DNA of 64,000 nt from Methanobrevibacter sp. UBA412 (GCA_002495685.1 DAGJ01000002.1:12442-76441); one strand, 5' to 3'; numbered from the stretch's first letter, positions 46,792-56,526 are shown. The notes: generated from the sequence alone by a model not told the origin. Translations and numbers: made by a program.

Positions 46792-47859
46792 ATGAGTTTT
46801 AATTATAAGATTAGTATTGTGATGCCTGTTTTTAATGCTAGTAAAGATTTGAGTTTTGCATTGGATTCTATTATAAAACAAACCATGAATTTAAGTGATA
46901 TTGAAGTTATTATGGTTGATGATTGTAGTACGGATAATAGTTTAAGTATTATCAATGAATACTGTAGAGTGTATTCTAATTTTAAGGTTATTGAACTTAA
47001 AGAGAATATTGGTGCTGCTTATGGTCCCCGTAATGTTGGTTTAAAACATGTTACTGGAGAATATGTAATGTTTTTAGATTCTGATGATAAATTCCATGAA
47101 AAGGCATGTGAAACATTATATAATGCTGTTAGTAATAAGGATATTGATATTGCTTTTGCAAGATATCGTAGAATTTATCCAGAAGAAAAACTTATTTTAA
47201 AATCATACTCCCCATACACTGACCATATTAATGAGTATGAGGATGATTTAGTTGATGGTGTTAATTTAACTGGGATTATTGGTTTTTTTTGGAGACATTT
47301 TTTTAGTCGTTTAATTTATGGTAAATTAAAGAATTTAAATAGTGATAAAATTTTTATTAAAAACATCAAGGATCATCCTGAACTTTTTAAGATTTTACCT
47401 AGTATTTGGACTAAAATTTATAGGACTAGTTTTATTAGAAAAAATAATTTAGAGTTTCCCTCATTTATTTCTGGTGAAGATTTGAATTTTGTTGTTAAAA
47501 GTTTCTTTTTAACTGATAGTATTGTTTTTTTAAATGAAACAATTATTCATGATTATTACATGAGAAACACGGATAATGATAAGTCTATTACTAAGAATAT
47601 TAATTATTCTCTTGTTTATGATTCTCTTGATAGTTATTATCATTGTAATGAGATTTGTAGAGATTTTAAATTTAAAGAAAGTAATGTTATTCTTAATCCT
47701 TTCTTACTTAATTGGATAAGTTTGTATAAACAATCAGATTTAAGTAAAAGTGAAAAAGGGGAATTGTATAAAATCGTTAATAGTATGAGTGGAATTTATA
47801 AGAATGGTTTTATTTCTCGTTGTTTAATCTTTTTTATTAAAGTTTTATTAAAAACTTAA
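46792..47859 (+). CDS. Family 2 glycosyltransferase
   Basis: The 355-residue GT-A enzyme has KISIVMPVFNASKDLSFALDSIIKQT, EVIMVDDCSTDNS, NIGAAYGPRNVGL, and MFLDSDDKFHEKAC with the DxD metal site. FISGEDLNFVVKSFFL supplies the acidic base region, and the C-terminus ends in a hydrophobic helix (SRCLIFFIKVLLK). It follows hemD by 18 bp. Mixing of a glycan gene with tetrapyrrole genes suggests transcriptional convenience rather than shared function. Confidence 0.88.
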   Translation: MSFNYKISIVMPVFNASKDLSFALDSIIKQTMNLSDIEVIMVDDCSTDNSLSIINEYCRVYSNFKVIELKENIGAAYGPRNVGLKHVTGEYVMFLDSDDKFHEKACETLYNAVSNKDIDIAFARYRRIYPEEKLILKSYSPYTDHINEYEDDLVDGVNLTGIIGFFWRHFFSRLIYGKLKNLNSDKIFIKNIKDHPELFKILPSIWTKIYRTSFIRKNNLEFPSFISGEDLNFVVKSFFLTDSIVFLNETIIHDYYMRNTDNDKSITKNINYSLVYDSLDSYYHCNEICRDFKFKESNVILNPFLLNWISLYKQSDLSKSEKGELYKIVNSMSGIYKNGFISRCLIFFIKVLLKT

Positions 47860-47917
47860 ATATTTTAGTTTAAATAAAGTATAATTAATATTTATTATAA
47901 GGTGGATTGATTTTTTT

Positions 47918-48211
47918 ATGTCAACAATGATTTGGCCAATTTATATAGATCGTAATAAAAGTCGTGGTGAAGGTCGTAAGGTTTCACTGGATAATGGTGT
48001 AGCTGGTCCTAAGCTTAAAGAGGTTTATCAGGCGGCTAAGAATTTGAAGTTTAATCCTGAGATGGAAGCAGATGCTTCTTATCCTGGTGAGTGGTATAAT
48101 AATAGTGGTAGGGTTTTTGTTGAAACTCCTATTCCTAAGAAGAATATTCTTATTGCTATTAGTGAAGAGATTAAGGTTTTACGTAATCATAAACAAAACA
48201 AAAAAAGATAA
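47918..48211 (+). CDS. Signal recognition particle 19-kDa protein
   Basis: SRP19 binds the tips of helices 6 and 8 of SRP RNA and prepares it for SRP54. The 97-residue protein begins MIWPIYIDRNKSRGEGRKVS (after three codons) and has GPKLKEVYQAAKNLKF, and the lysine-rich tail LRNHKQNKKR. It occurs only in archaea and eukaryotes, so it fixes the domain of the host. The RNA partner is encoded at 61149-61404. GGTGG precedes the ATG at about 12 nt. Confidence 0.93.
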   Translation: MSTMIWPIYIDRNKSRGEGRKVSLDNGVAGPKLKEVYQAAKNLKFNPEMEADASYPGEWYNNSGRVFVETPIPKKNILIAISEEIKVLRNHKQNKKR

Positions 48212-48236
48212 AATTTATTATTTTTGAAAGATTTTT

Positions 48237-49658
48237 ATGGATAATATGAGTTTACCTGCAGGGATGCAGGAGAAGTATGAGAAAGCTAAAAGGTTAATTC
48301 TTGAATCTGATAGTATTCAGGTTTATAGTCATATTGATTGTGATGGTATGTGTGCTGGTGCTATTATCAGTACCGTGCTTGATAGGTTAGGTAAGAAACA
48401 TGACTTGGATTTTGTTAACTTAGATAAATTAGAGGATTTAAGTATTAATCATGATTTAACTATTTTTAGTGATCTTGGTAGTGGTCAACCAGTTGATAAA
48501 AATGCAAAAGATGATTCTAAGATTCTTATTTTAGATCATCACCCCCCACTTAGGGATATAGATTATAATGATGGTGTGGATTATACTTATTTAGAAGTTA
48601 ATCCTATGTTTTATGGTATTGATGGTTCTGATAATGTTTCAGGTGGAGGTTTATCTTATTTTCTAGCTAGAACCTTTGGTTATAAGGATTTGAGTTGGAT
48701 TGGGGTTTTAAGTGCTGTTGGTGATATGCAGAATAGTAAAACTGGTAAGCTTGTAGGGTTAAATAGGATTATACTTAAGGATAGTGTTGATTCAGGTTAT
48801 GTGAAGTGTAATAGTGATTTGTGTTTGTATGGTCGTGAAACTCGTCCTTTATTTGTAGCTATGGCTTATTTTAGTGATGTGAATTTACCTATTACTAATA
48901 ATCGTAATGAAGCTATTGCTGTTTTAGATGAATTAGGTATTCCTCATAAAACTGATGATGGCAGACAACGTACTCTATGTGATTTAAGTAATATGGAGAA
49001 GGGTGAGTTGTTTAGTGAGTTGGTTCGTATGATGAGTAAGGTGGTTCCTGAGCGTTATGTGAAGTATATTCCTAAACTTGTTTCTGCTGATAGTTATGAT
49101 TTCTTGTATGAGGATAATCATACTTTCCTTCGGGATGCTAGTGAGTTTTCTACTGCTATGAATGCTTGTGGTCGTAATCAGGAGTATGGTGTTGCATGTG
49201 AAATCTTGAAAGGTAATCGTAGTGATGCACTTGATGCACTTGAAGTTGTATCAAAAACTCATAAAATGAACTTACGTCAAAGTATTGAAAAAGTCACCAA
49301 AGAAAATAAGATAGTTGAAATGGAAAACCTACAATACTTTAACGGTTCGGGTATTAAAAGTGAGATAGTAGGTACAGTTGCTGGGATGATTTTAAGTTAT
49401 GGTAACTGGAGAAAACCAATGATAGGATTTACACAAATTAGCAAGGATAATCAAGATTGGAAAGTAAGTCTTAGATGTTCTAGGTTACTTGCTTATGATG
49501 GAATACACTTTGGAAACATTATTCGTGAAGTGTCTCAAAGTCTTGGTGGAAATGGTGGAGGACACAGTGTAGCTTGTGGAGCATACATCCCATATGATAA
49601 GAAAGATGAATTCTTAAATTTATTTAATCAAAAACTTGAAGGAAAATTAGATGTATAA
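48237..49658 (+). CDS. DHH-family phosphoesterase, RecJ/GAN-like single-strand nuclease
   Basis: The 473-residue protein has the DHH domain: VYSHIDCDGMCAGAI near 35 (motif I), FSDLGSG (II), ILDHHPP near 105 (the DHH motif), and GVLSAVGDMQN (IV). The C-terminal DHHA1 domain has GNGGGHSVACGAYIP. This layout matches archaeal RecJ-like proteins, which in other archaea associate with the CMG replisome or degrade short single strands. It lies 25 bp after SRP19 and just before a winged-helix gene. Which RecJ paralogue it is cannot be decided by eye. Confidence 0.88.
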   Translation: MDNMSLPAGMQEKYEKAKRLILESDSIQVYSHIDCDGMCAGAIISTVLDRLGKKHDLDFVNLDKLEDLSINHDLTIFSDLGSGQPVDKNAKDDSKILILDHHPPLRDIDYNDGVDYTYLEVNPMFYGIDGSDNVSGGGLSYFLARTFGYKDLSWIGVLSAVGDMQNSKTGKLVGLNRIILKDSVDSGYVKCNSDLCLYGRETRPLFVAMAYFSDVNLPITNNRNEAIAVLDELGIPHKTDDGRQRTLCDLSNMEKGELFSELVRMMSKVVPERYVKYIPKLVSADSYDFLYEDNHTFLRDASEFSTAMNACGRNQEYGVACEILKGNRSDALDALEVVSKTHKMNLRQSIEKVTKENKIVEMENLQYFNGSGIKSEIVGTVAGMILSYGNWRKPMIGFTQISKDNQDWKVSLRCSRLLAYDGIHFGNIIREVSQSLGGNGGGHSVACGAYIPYDKKDEFLNLFNQKLEGKLDV

Positions 49659-49698
49659 AAAAAATAATATTTTATTTCATTACGGAGGTTAATGTTTT

Positions 49699-50508
49699 AT
49701 GAAGATTTTTAAAAAAAGAGGAGAAATGACTCATTTTCAAATTTTAAGTGAAATAAGTAAAAATGAACCTAACCTTAAACAAAAAGATTTAGCAGAACGC
49801 TTAGGAATAACTATTCAAGCAGTATCAGAAAATCTTAAAACATTAATCGAAGAAGGTTATGTATCCTCAGAGGATGGTCGTTCCCCATATACTATAACAC
49901 AAAAAGGTATATCTAAAGTTAAAAAAGATGCAATAGCCCTACGTAAATATAGTGATGAAACATTAGAAATAATGAATTATTATAAGTCCATATGGCCTGC
50001 AATAGCAACAGAACCTATAAAAAAAGGAGATAAAGTAGGATTATATATGGATAATGGTTTATTATATGCAAATCATGAAAAACATGATGCTCAAGCTGAA
50101 GCAATAAGTGATGCAGAATCAGGTTTTGATGTAGCGTTAAACCAGTTAACTGGTCTTATAAATGTAGAATTAGGTCAAGTTTTAATTATTGCACTTCCCA
50201 CTATTAAACAAGGCGGATCCAAGAAGGCTAATTTTAAATTAATTGATGAAATTTATAATGAGACTTATACTGAGTGGGGTCTTAAAAGTTTAGATAAAAT
50301 TGCTGTAGTTGGAACTATCAGCCATGTAGTAGCTAAACAATTAGGTATTCCTGTTGATATTGAATTTGCAGCTTCTCAATCTTGTGTAAGTTGCAGTAGA
50401 AAAGGTTTAAACACTCTACTTTTAACTGTTGGTAATATGAGTAAAAATATTGTTAAAACATTAGAAGATAATGATGTTAAATACAATATTGTTGATGCTA
50501 AATTATAA
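49699..50508 (+). CDS. Winged-helix transcriptional regulator with conserved archaeal C-terminal domain
   Basis: Residues about 10-75 are a winged helix: THFQILSEISKNEPNLKQKDLAERLGITIQAVSENLKTLIEEGYVSSEDG. The roughly 190-residue C-terminal domain (GDKVGLYMDNGLLYANHEKHDAQAEA, LGQVLIIALPTIKQGG, AASQSCVSCSRKG) recurs in methanogen regulators of unknown effector. The CVSC pair might bind metal or sense redox. GGAGG lies about 10 nt before the ATG. It is the last gene of a plus-strand run. Confidence 0.8.
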   Translation: MKIFKKRGEMTHFQILSEISKNEPNLKQKDLAERLGITIQAVSENLKTLIEEGYVSSEDGRSPYTITQKGISKVKKDAIALRKYSDETLEIMNYYKSIWPAIATEPIKKGDKVGLYMDNGLLYANHEKHDAQAEAISDAESGFDVALNQLTGLINVELGQVLIIALPTIKQGGSKKANFKLIDEIYNETYTEWGLKSLDKIAVVGTISHVVAKQLGIPVDIEFAASQSCVSCSRKGLNTLLLTVGNMSKNIVKTLEDNDVKYNIVDAKL

Positions 50509-50526
50509 AAAAAGAGTATGTTATAA

Positions 50527-50564
50527 AAAGGTTTAAAAAAAAAAAAATTTTAATTATAAACCTT
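50527..50564. terminator. Hairpin between convergent genes, likely bidirectional terminator
   Basis: AAAGGTTTA at 50527-50535 pairs perfectly with TAAACCTTT at 50556-50564 across a 20-bp A/T loop with runs of A and T. It lies between the ends of the regulator gene and the DEAD-box gene, so it could end both transcripts. Confidence 0.55.
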
Positions 50565-50614
50565 TAAAATTATTTTTATTTTCTAAATATTTATAAGCAA
50601 AAGAAAATTATTTT

Positions 50615-51901
50615 TTATTCTTTTGCGAATTTAAGTAATGCTGCTGCAATGTCTATTGAATTATAGTCTTCTTCGATTAATTCTTCAATAGTGTGAATAT
50701 ATTTATCTAAGTTTTCTTCTTCTATTGTTTCTTTGATTTGATCTATTAAAAGATTGGTTTTCATTATTTCCATATCTTTATAGGATGGAGCTTTTTGTTG
50801 TTTTATCTTGGTTTTAGTGTATCTTTGAATATCTCTTAATTTATAAATTTCTTTTCCAGCAACAAATGTAAATGCATATCCTGCTTTTCCTGCTCTTCCT
50901 GTTCTTCCTATACGGTGTACGTAGTATTCATTATCGTTTGGTACATCATAGTTGAATACTGCTTCTACGTTAGGTACATCTATTCCTCTTGCTGCTACAT
51001 CTGTTGCTACAAGTATTTCGATTTTACCATTACGGAATTGACCCATTACTCTGTCACGATGGGATTGTTTCATGTCCCCGTGTATTCCTTCAACACTGTA
51101 TCCTCTACTTTTTAAGTCTCTGACTAATCTGTCTACTCTTTTTTTAGTGTTACAGAATATTAAGGATAAGTCAAGGTCATATACATCTAATAATCTTGAT
51201 AATGTTTCGAGTTTGTTTTTTTCTCTTACTTCAAAGTAGAATTGATCTATTTCTGGTACGGTTAATTCGTGTTGTGCTACTTTTAAGTGTTCTGGGTTTC
51301 GTTGGTATTTTTTAGTTAATTTTTTTATTGCCTTTGGGAAGGTTGCACTGAAAAGAAGTGTTTGTCTTTTTTTAGGAGTGTATCGAAGGATTGTTTCTAT
51401 ATCTTCACGGAACCCCATATCTAACATTTCATCTGCTTCATCTAATACTACAGTTTCTATTCCTGAGAGATCTAATGTTTTTCTTCTTATATGATCCATT
51501 ATTCTTCCAGGTGTACCTATAATTATATGCACTCCTTTTTTAAGTACTCTTATTTGTCTTCCTATTGGTTGTCCACCATATACTGGTAATATGTGTAATT
51601 TTTCCATACATTGAGATAATTTTCCAAGTTCTGTTGCTACTTGTATGCTTAATTCCCTAGTAGGGCAAATTATTATTGCTTGTGGTGATTTATCTGGTAT
51701 GTAAATTTTTTCAAGTACTGGTATTCCAAATGCTACAGTTTTACCTGTACCTGTTTGGGATTGTCCCACTACATCTCTACCATTTAATGCTTCTGGTATT
51801 GCTAAAGATTGTATTGGACTTGGTTCTTCAAATCCCATCTTTTTTACCGCTCTTTTCAAATTGTCATTCATTTCGAAATCGTTAAAATCTTTTATTGTCA
51901 T
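50615..51901 (-). CDS. DEAD-box ATP-dependent RNA helicase
   Basis: The 428-residue protein has all superfamily 2 motifs: Q motif FEEPSPIQ, Walker A SQTGTGKTVAF near 57, PTRELSIQVA, GTPGRIMDHI, VLDEADEMLDMGF near 155, LLFSATFP, then ATDVAARGIDVP and HRIGRTGRAGKAGYA near 325. A short acidic C-terminal extension follows. Such helicases remodel RNA or ribonucleoprotein, often in ribosome assembly or cold response. The gene is single with a 236-bp AT-rich gap upstream. Confidence 0.96.
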   Translation of the reverse strand: MTIKDFNDFEMNDNLKRAVKKMGFEEPSPIQSLAIPEALNGRDVVGQSQTGTGKTVAFGIPVLEKIYIPDKSPQAIIICPTRELSIQVATELGKLSQCMEKLHILPVYGGQPIGRQIRVLKKGVHIIIGTPGRIMDHIRRKTLDLSGIETVVLDEADEMLDMGFREDIETILRYTPKKRQTLLFSATFPKAIKKLTKKYQRNPEHLKVAQHELTVPEIDQFYFEVREKNKLETLSRLLDVYDLDLSLIFCNTKKRVDRLVRDLKSRGYSVEGIHGDMKQSHRDRVMGQFRNGKIEILVATDVAARGIDVPNVEAVFNYDVPNDNEYYVHRIGRTGRAGKAGYAFTFVAGKEIYKLRDIQRYTKTKIKQQKAPSYKDMEIMKTNLLIDQIKETIEEENLDKYIHTIEELIEEDYNSIDIAAALLKFAKE

Positions 51902-52137
51902 AAAAATCTGTTTTCCTTATATTATTTAAGTTTGTTCTTTAAAAAAATTATGTTTTAAATTAAAAAATAGTTTAAATTATTATCTTGTAAAAATAAGTTT
52001 TTTAATAATAAAATTTTTATAAATAATAAAAAATAAGTTTTAATAAAATTCTCATCATTTTTTATATAATAATATTATATTGTTTTATATTATATTTAAA
52101 TTAGTTGGAAAAATTTAGAATTAATAATGAAAAAATA

Positions 52138-53068
52138 TTAAATATTTTTATTTATTGCTCTAATAATTCCAACCTGATTAATTGAAAATATTTCTCCAGG
52201 ACATGGAAAAATTTCATCAATAATAAAACCTTGTTTTTCTAAATTTTCTAACAAAACATGATAATCAATACCTGTAATGAATTGATGATATTCAATAATA
52301 ATTTCTTTAAACATAGATAAATTAGAATTTGGAATAATGTCATATTCTGATCCTTCACAATCCATTTGAAGCAAATCAACATTAGGACATAAATTGGATA
52401 AAATATCTTTTAGAGTAATTGTATTCACTTTATAAACTTTCCCTTTTTTTGAATAAGTTGAAGAACCGGCACTAGTTCCTTCACCACCATAAGCTATATC
52501 TATTTCACCTTTTTTATTAGAAATTGCATAGTTATAAAAATGTATTTTATCTTTTAAATCAGGATTTAAATCTATATTTTTTAATGCAATATCATAAATA
52601 GGGGGGACTGGTTCAAATGAGTATACTTCGGCTCCTTGTTTTGCAAATTGTAAAGCAGTATCCCCTATATTTCCACCTATATCTACAATGATTTTATCTT
52701 TTAAATCAGAAGAAAATGGGGAGTTACCTTCACCCAAAAAAGATTCTTTTAAAATAGATATTTCTTTATTATTCAAATAATTTATTCCATTTAAATTAAT
52801 AGAATTTTCATTTTTAAATAAAGCATTGAAAAATTTTATTAAATTTTATTAAATTTTCTTTATTTTCATTTAATTTTTCTGATTTTTGAAGATCTAAAAA
52901 AAGTCCGATTGAAGTTATTTTATTTTCATTATCCATTAATTGAAAATTTCCTAATTTTTTAGATTTAAGCAATATTTCATTTTTAAATCCCAAACGAAAT
53001 AATAATAAATCAATTGGATTTTTAACAAACTCAAAATCCAATTTTAACCATTTAAATAAATCTGACAT
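52138..53068 (-). pseudogene. FkbM-family methyltransferase gene split by a frameshift
   Basis: Two consecutive minus-strand frames make one protein. The first (ATG 53068, stop at 52814) has NPIDLLLFRLGFKNEILLKSKKLGNFQLMDNENK, the usual N-terminal region of archaeal FkbM proteins. The second, in another frame, carries the SAM-binding IIVDIGGNIGDTALQFAKQGAEVYSFEP, then LLQMDCEGSEYDII. The break lies at a 10-bp tandem duplication (52831-52857). Removing one unit restores a continuous reading of about 306 residues. The second part alone starts at ATG 52776 and may still make a 212-residue protein. FkbM enzymes methylate sugar hydroxyls, which suits a surface-glycan organism. Confidence 0.8.
52831..52857. 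repeat. 10-bp tandem repeat at the FkbM frameshift
   Basis: AAATTTTATT is repeated twice and followed by AAATTTT. Because 10 is not a multiple of 3, gain or loss of one unit by strand slippage changes the frame. With one unit fewer the two halves of the methyltransferase join. Confidence 0.85.
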
Positions 53069-53142
53069 ACAAACCACCACTTACAAAAAAATATTATATT
53101 AAATATATGTTTTAAAATTATTTATAGTTTTTTAAAAATTCT

Positions 53143-54780
53143 TTAAATTATTGTTGGAAGTATGTATACTATTATTATTGTTCCTTTTTCTGTTTTGATT
53201 TCTCTTATATTAGTTGTTACTTCTAATTGGTCTTCTTGTAATAATTTGTTTGTTTCTTTTTCCACTAATTTTAAGTGTTGGGGGTTGTAGTTTTGTGTTA
53301 GTTTGATGTGTCCGTTTTTTTCTATTCCGTATATTATTGCATATTTTAGTAGTTTGTCTTTTTTTATGGATTTTTTAACATGTTTTTTTATGGTTTTTGC
53401 AAATTCTTGTGGTTTTGTGTTTATTGCATCTTGGGATTCATATTTAACATACTTGTTTTTTTCTAATTTTTTATTTTCAAATTCTTTTTCTAAATTTGTT
53501 TTAGTAATTTGTGTTTGTAAACTTGTAAATAGTGTTTCTAGGTTATGATTTTTTAAGTTTTCATTTAAGTATGTTAAGTAGTAATCTTTTAGGATTGTTT
53601 GGTTTTCTGGATTGATTTTTTGTATTAATTTTATTAAGTATTTGGTTGTGTCCTTAAATTCTGGATCTATTTTTATTTGATTGTAAATTTTTAGGTTTCC
53701 AATTTCAAGGGGTGTTGAGGATTTAGCTTCTCCTACATGGATTAAGTTTAAATTTTTTTCAGTAAATATGGATTCATAAATTTGTTTTAAGAATGCAGGA
53801 TTTGGTTTGATTCCTGGATATTTGCTTGTTGTAAATGTTAGAGTGTATTTGTTATGATTTTTTGTGTGTATACGGTTTTCTTTACTAATTTTGTTTTTGT
53901 AAATATATTTTTCATCCTCAATATAGGTTTTACTGGTTTTATTATGGGTGTAATTGTCTAGTGTTGGTGTTATAGGTATTAAAGTGTTGTAAAATTCTGT
54001 GTGTTTGTTTAGTTCTTGTGTTTCATCAATGTAGTATTGGTAGAATTCATTGAATGTTAAGTTTTTACCGTAGAGGTTGATTTTGTTTATTATCCCTGTT
54101 TGTGTTCCTATTTGGATGGTTGCATCGGATTTTATGTTTTCTTCTAGGATCATGTTTTTGATTTCATTATTTTCAAGGGGTAAGTGTAGTGGGTATTGGA
54201 AGTTTTCAAGTTTTATTTGAAGTATTATGTCACTTATGTTGGACCATTTGAGGTTTTCTAAGTGTATTCCCCAGAATTTGGCATGTCCTTTACTCCATTT
54301 TCTGTTTTTTTCATATGAGGAGAATAGTATTCGGTTGTTTATGGTTTTTATTATTCCTGCACGAAAGATGGAATCATAATCTAGGAGGTTTTCTGTTTGT
54401 TTAGTATGGTATAGGATTATTAAGTCTTTATATAGGATTAAGCATACGTTGTATTTGGATTGTTTGCTGCTGGAGTTTAAGGATTCACGGAATGTGTTTA
54501 GTAAGTCGTTTACATCACGAGGGTATGGTTGTGGGTATGTGTTTTTTAGGTTACTTATCCATGTTTTTATTGAGGTATTGTTTGGTGTGATGTTTATAAA
54601 TGGTATGTTTTCTCCAAGTGTGTGTTCTGATAATTTTTTTAGGAAATCTTTCAATTCACTATCAAGTTTTAAAACTGTTTTTTTAGGGTTGTCTTCTTGT
54701 GTTTCCTCATATTTTGCAGGTTTACTGTATAATAAGACTTGTTCTACGTTGTTGTTTTCTTTTTCTATTAGTGTATTCAT
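53143..54780 (-). CDS. Unknown protein coupled to Cas4-like nuclease
   Basis: I do not recognise this 545-residue family. It is lysine- and asparagine-rich, mixed alpha/beta, with no clear nucleotide or metal motif. Visible blocks are KWSKGHAKFWGIHLENLKW near 180, YPGIKPNPAFLKQIYESIF near 320 and a conserved-looking NLIHVGEAKSSTP. The C-terminal strand TIIIVYILPTI could be a dimer interface. The ATG at 54780 overlaps the last base of the upstream Cas4-like stop (TAATG), so the two proteins are made together. A DNA-processing partner is a reasonable guess. Confidence 0.6.
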   Translation of the reverse strand: MNTLIEKENNNVEQVLLYSKPAKYEETQEDNPKKTVLKLDSELKDFLKKLSEHTLGENIPFINITPNNTSIKTWISNLKNTYPQPYPRDVNDLLNTFRESLNSSSKQSKYNVCLILYKDLIILYHTKQTENLLDYDSIFRAGIIKTINNRILFSSYEKNRKWSKGHAKFWGIHLENLKWSNISDIILQIKLENFQYPLHLPLENNEIKNMILEENIKSDATIQIGTQTGIINKINLYGKNLTFNEFYQYYIDETQELNKHTEFYNTLIPITPTLDNYTHNKTSKTYIEDEKYIYKNKISKENRIHTKNHNKYTLTFTTSKYPGIKPNPAFLKQIYESIFTEKNLNLIHVGEAKSSTPLEIGNLKIYNQIKIDPEFKDTTKYLIKLIQKINPENQTILKDYYLTYLNENLKNHNLETLFTSLQTQITKTNLEKEFENKKLEKNKYVKYESQDAINTKPQEFAKTIKKHVKKSIKKDKLLKYAIIYGIEKNGHIKLTQNYNPQHLKLVEKETNKLLQEDQLEVTTNIREIKTEKGTIIIVYILPTII

Positions 54781-55481
54781 TATACTTTTTCTCCCTTTGA
54801 TGAGTATTGACATTGTGTGTTGAATCTGCAGCTTTTGCATTTGTTTGGATTTTTTGTGTGCATGAATGGTTTTTCACCTTTTAGTAGGCTGTGCATTCTT
54901 TTTATGGTTTGTTCTATATTGTATTGGTTGGTTTCATCGAAGTTTTCTTTGTAGAATATGTTTGGTGTTCCTCTTTGTCTTAGTGCTCCTATGATGGGTC
55001 TTGAATCTTTTGTTGTGTCTTTGAATGCTAGGCAGTATGCTCGTATTTGATCTATTTGTGATTTGTATGCACGTTTTCCTGGTTTATCATCGATTATGAC
55101 TATGTTTTCTGGTGTCATCCATATTTCATCTATGAATCCTCTTATTCCATATTTTTTACTTATTATGAACATTTCACGGGTGATGGTTTTTTCTTCATGA
55201 CTTATTTCTATTGTTTCTTCTAGTGTTGCTGGTGTTGCGTGTGCTTTGAAGTTGTCTTCTAATTTTTGATGTTCTTGTGTTCCTTTTTTCATGGATTTTG
55301 TGTCTGGAGCTGTGACTCCTTTTAGGTGTTCTAGGTATAATTGGTATTCGCAGTATCCTAGTTTGTTTAACCAGCTTATTGAGAAGTTGTTTATTCCATC
55401 GTATACTTTTAAACCTTTGACTTTGGGATGTTTTGTAAGGTTTATGTTTGAATTGTAATTGTTTATTGATTTGTTTTTCAT
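54780..55481 (-). CDS. Cas4-like PD-(D/E)XK nuclease outside the CRISPR locus
   Basis: The roughly 233-residue protein has the RecB/Cas4 layout: ISWLNKLGYCEYQLYLEHLKGV near 40 with the first cluster cysteine, GTQEHQKLE with the active-site His, GIRGFIDEIWMTPENIVIIDDKPGK near 130 with D...DxK, and QIRAYCLAF. A C-terminal CKSCRFNTQC completes a likely 4Fe-4S cluster. It is 50 kb from the cas operon and has an unknown partner gene. The longest frame starts with TTG at 55511; ATG 55481 is preferred, with TAGGAC upstream. Solo Cas4 proteins occur in archaea and their viruses. Confidence 0.85.
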   Translation of the reverse strand: MKNKSINNYNSNINLTKHPKVKGLKVYDGINNFSISWLNKLGYCEYQLYLEHLKGVTAPDTKSMKKGTQEHQKLEDNFKAHATPATLEETIEISHEEKTITREMFIISKKYGIRGFIDEIWMTPENIVIIDDKPGKRAYKSQIDQIRAYCLAFKDTTKDSRPIIGALRQRGTPNIFYKENFDETNQYNIEQTIKRMHSLLKGEKPFMHTKNPNKCKSCRFNTQCQYSSKGEKV

Positions 55482-55725
55482 GAAAATTTTTGTCCTATAA
55501 TGTCTTAACAATTATGGTTTTAGATAATTATATTTATTAAAAAGTTACATATAATTTTTTATAAAGAACCCTAATATTTTTTTTGGAAAAAAATTTATAA
55601 ATTGAAAATATTGTAAGTTTATAAAAATCTTTTTTTTAAAGGGTTGTGAAATTTTTTTTTAGTGAGATAAAAAAAACAGGATATAAATCTTTTAATAAAG
55701 TAGTAGGAGCTTGTGGGATAAGATA

Positions 55726-56082
55726 ATGGTTATTAAAGAAGATGAGGAAGTGGAGTTTAATTTATTTCAACAATTTTATTTAGAGGATAAATTGGATGAT
55801 GAGATTAAGCAATTTACTATTACCTCAGAGGATATATTGGATAAGTATAAGAGTGGTAGTTTAAGTGAGGGTGATGTGTTAAGTGTTCCTTTTAGTTTTG
55901 ATAAGGTGGATGAGTCTAGTTTTATTAAAATTAATAGTATTAGTGAGGATAAGATTCATTTATCTTATTGTCATGTTAATCATATGCTTGAGCGGGAACG
56001 TAAACATGAGAGTGAAATTGAACAGTTTAAAAGGTTAGGGTATCCTAATGAGTTACATAAAGGTTATATCTTAATTGTGTGA
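55726..56082 (+). CDS. Hypothetical acidic protein
   Basis: This 118-residue protein is unrecognised. It is highly acidic in the first half (KEDEEVEFNLF, LEDKLDDEI). The strand-rich middle (GDVLSVPFSF, IKINSISEDKIHLSYCHVNH) and a charged helix (LERERKHESEIEQFKRL) follow. ATG 55726 is preferred over TTG 55711. A TATA-like box (AAATTTATAAATTG) lies about 120 bp upstream. Confidence 0.55.
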   Translation: MVIKEDEEVEFNLFQQFYLEDKLDDEIKQFTITSEDILDKYKSGSLSEGDVLSVPFSFDKVDESSFIKINSISEDKIHLSYCHVNHMLERERKHESEIEQFKRLGYPNELHKGYILIV

Positions 56083-56136
56083 AATGATGAAATTATATTT
56101 TATAAAATATTTTATTTATTATAGTGAAATGGTAAT

Positions 56137-56526
56137 ATGAGAAAATTAGTAGGGCCTATAATTGTTATTTGTATTGTGATTGCTATATCTGCATTGTTTT
56201 TAAGTGTAGTTATACCTCACGAAGAAGCAGAGACAACTGACACCAGTAGTGTTAATAATAATCCGGATTTACCTCATGATATGACGGTTACTCCATCTAG
56301 TGAAGTTGGTAATGGTATCCATGTAATTAAGGAGAATAATAATGGTGTTTATATTGCTAGTTTGAATAGTAATGATGGGCAAACTTATTATTTTACTAGT
56401 AGGGAAACTGTTTATAAGTTATATAAAGTTAATAAGGGTAATTGGACTGAACCATTTAATTGTACTGTTAAAAATGGTACTGTAAATGGTGTTGAAAGTG
56501 CTCATATTGTAACGGATATTAATTAA
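56137..56526 (+). CDS. Hypothetical membrane-anchored extracellular protein
   Basis: The 129-residue protein begins with a signal-anchor (MRKLVGPIIVICIVIAISALFLSVVIP). A Ser/Thr/Asn-rich linker follows, then a small strand-rich domain (GIHVIKENNNGVYIASLNSNDGQTYYFTSRETVYKLYKV). N-glycosylation-type NxS/T sites occur (NWT, NCT, NGT). It is probably a surface protein of unknown function. Confidence 0.55.
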   Translation: MRKLVGPIIVICIVIAISALFLSVVIPHEEAETTDTSSVNNNPDLPHDMTVTPSSEVGNGIHVIKENNNGVYIASLNSNDGQTYYFTSRETVYKLYKVNKGNWTEPFNCTVKNGTVNGVESAHIVTDIN

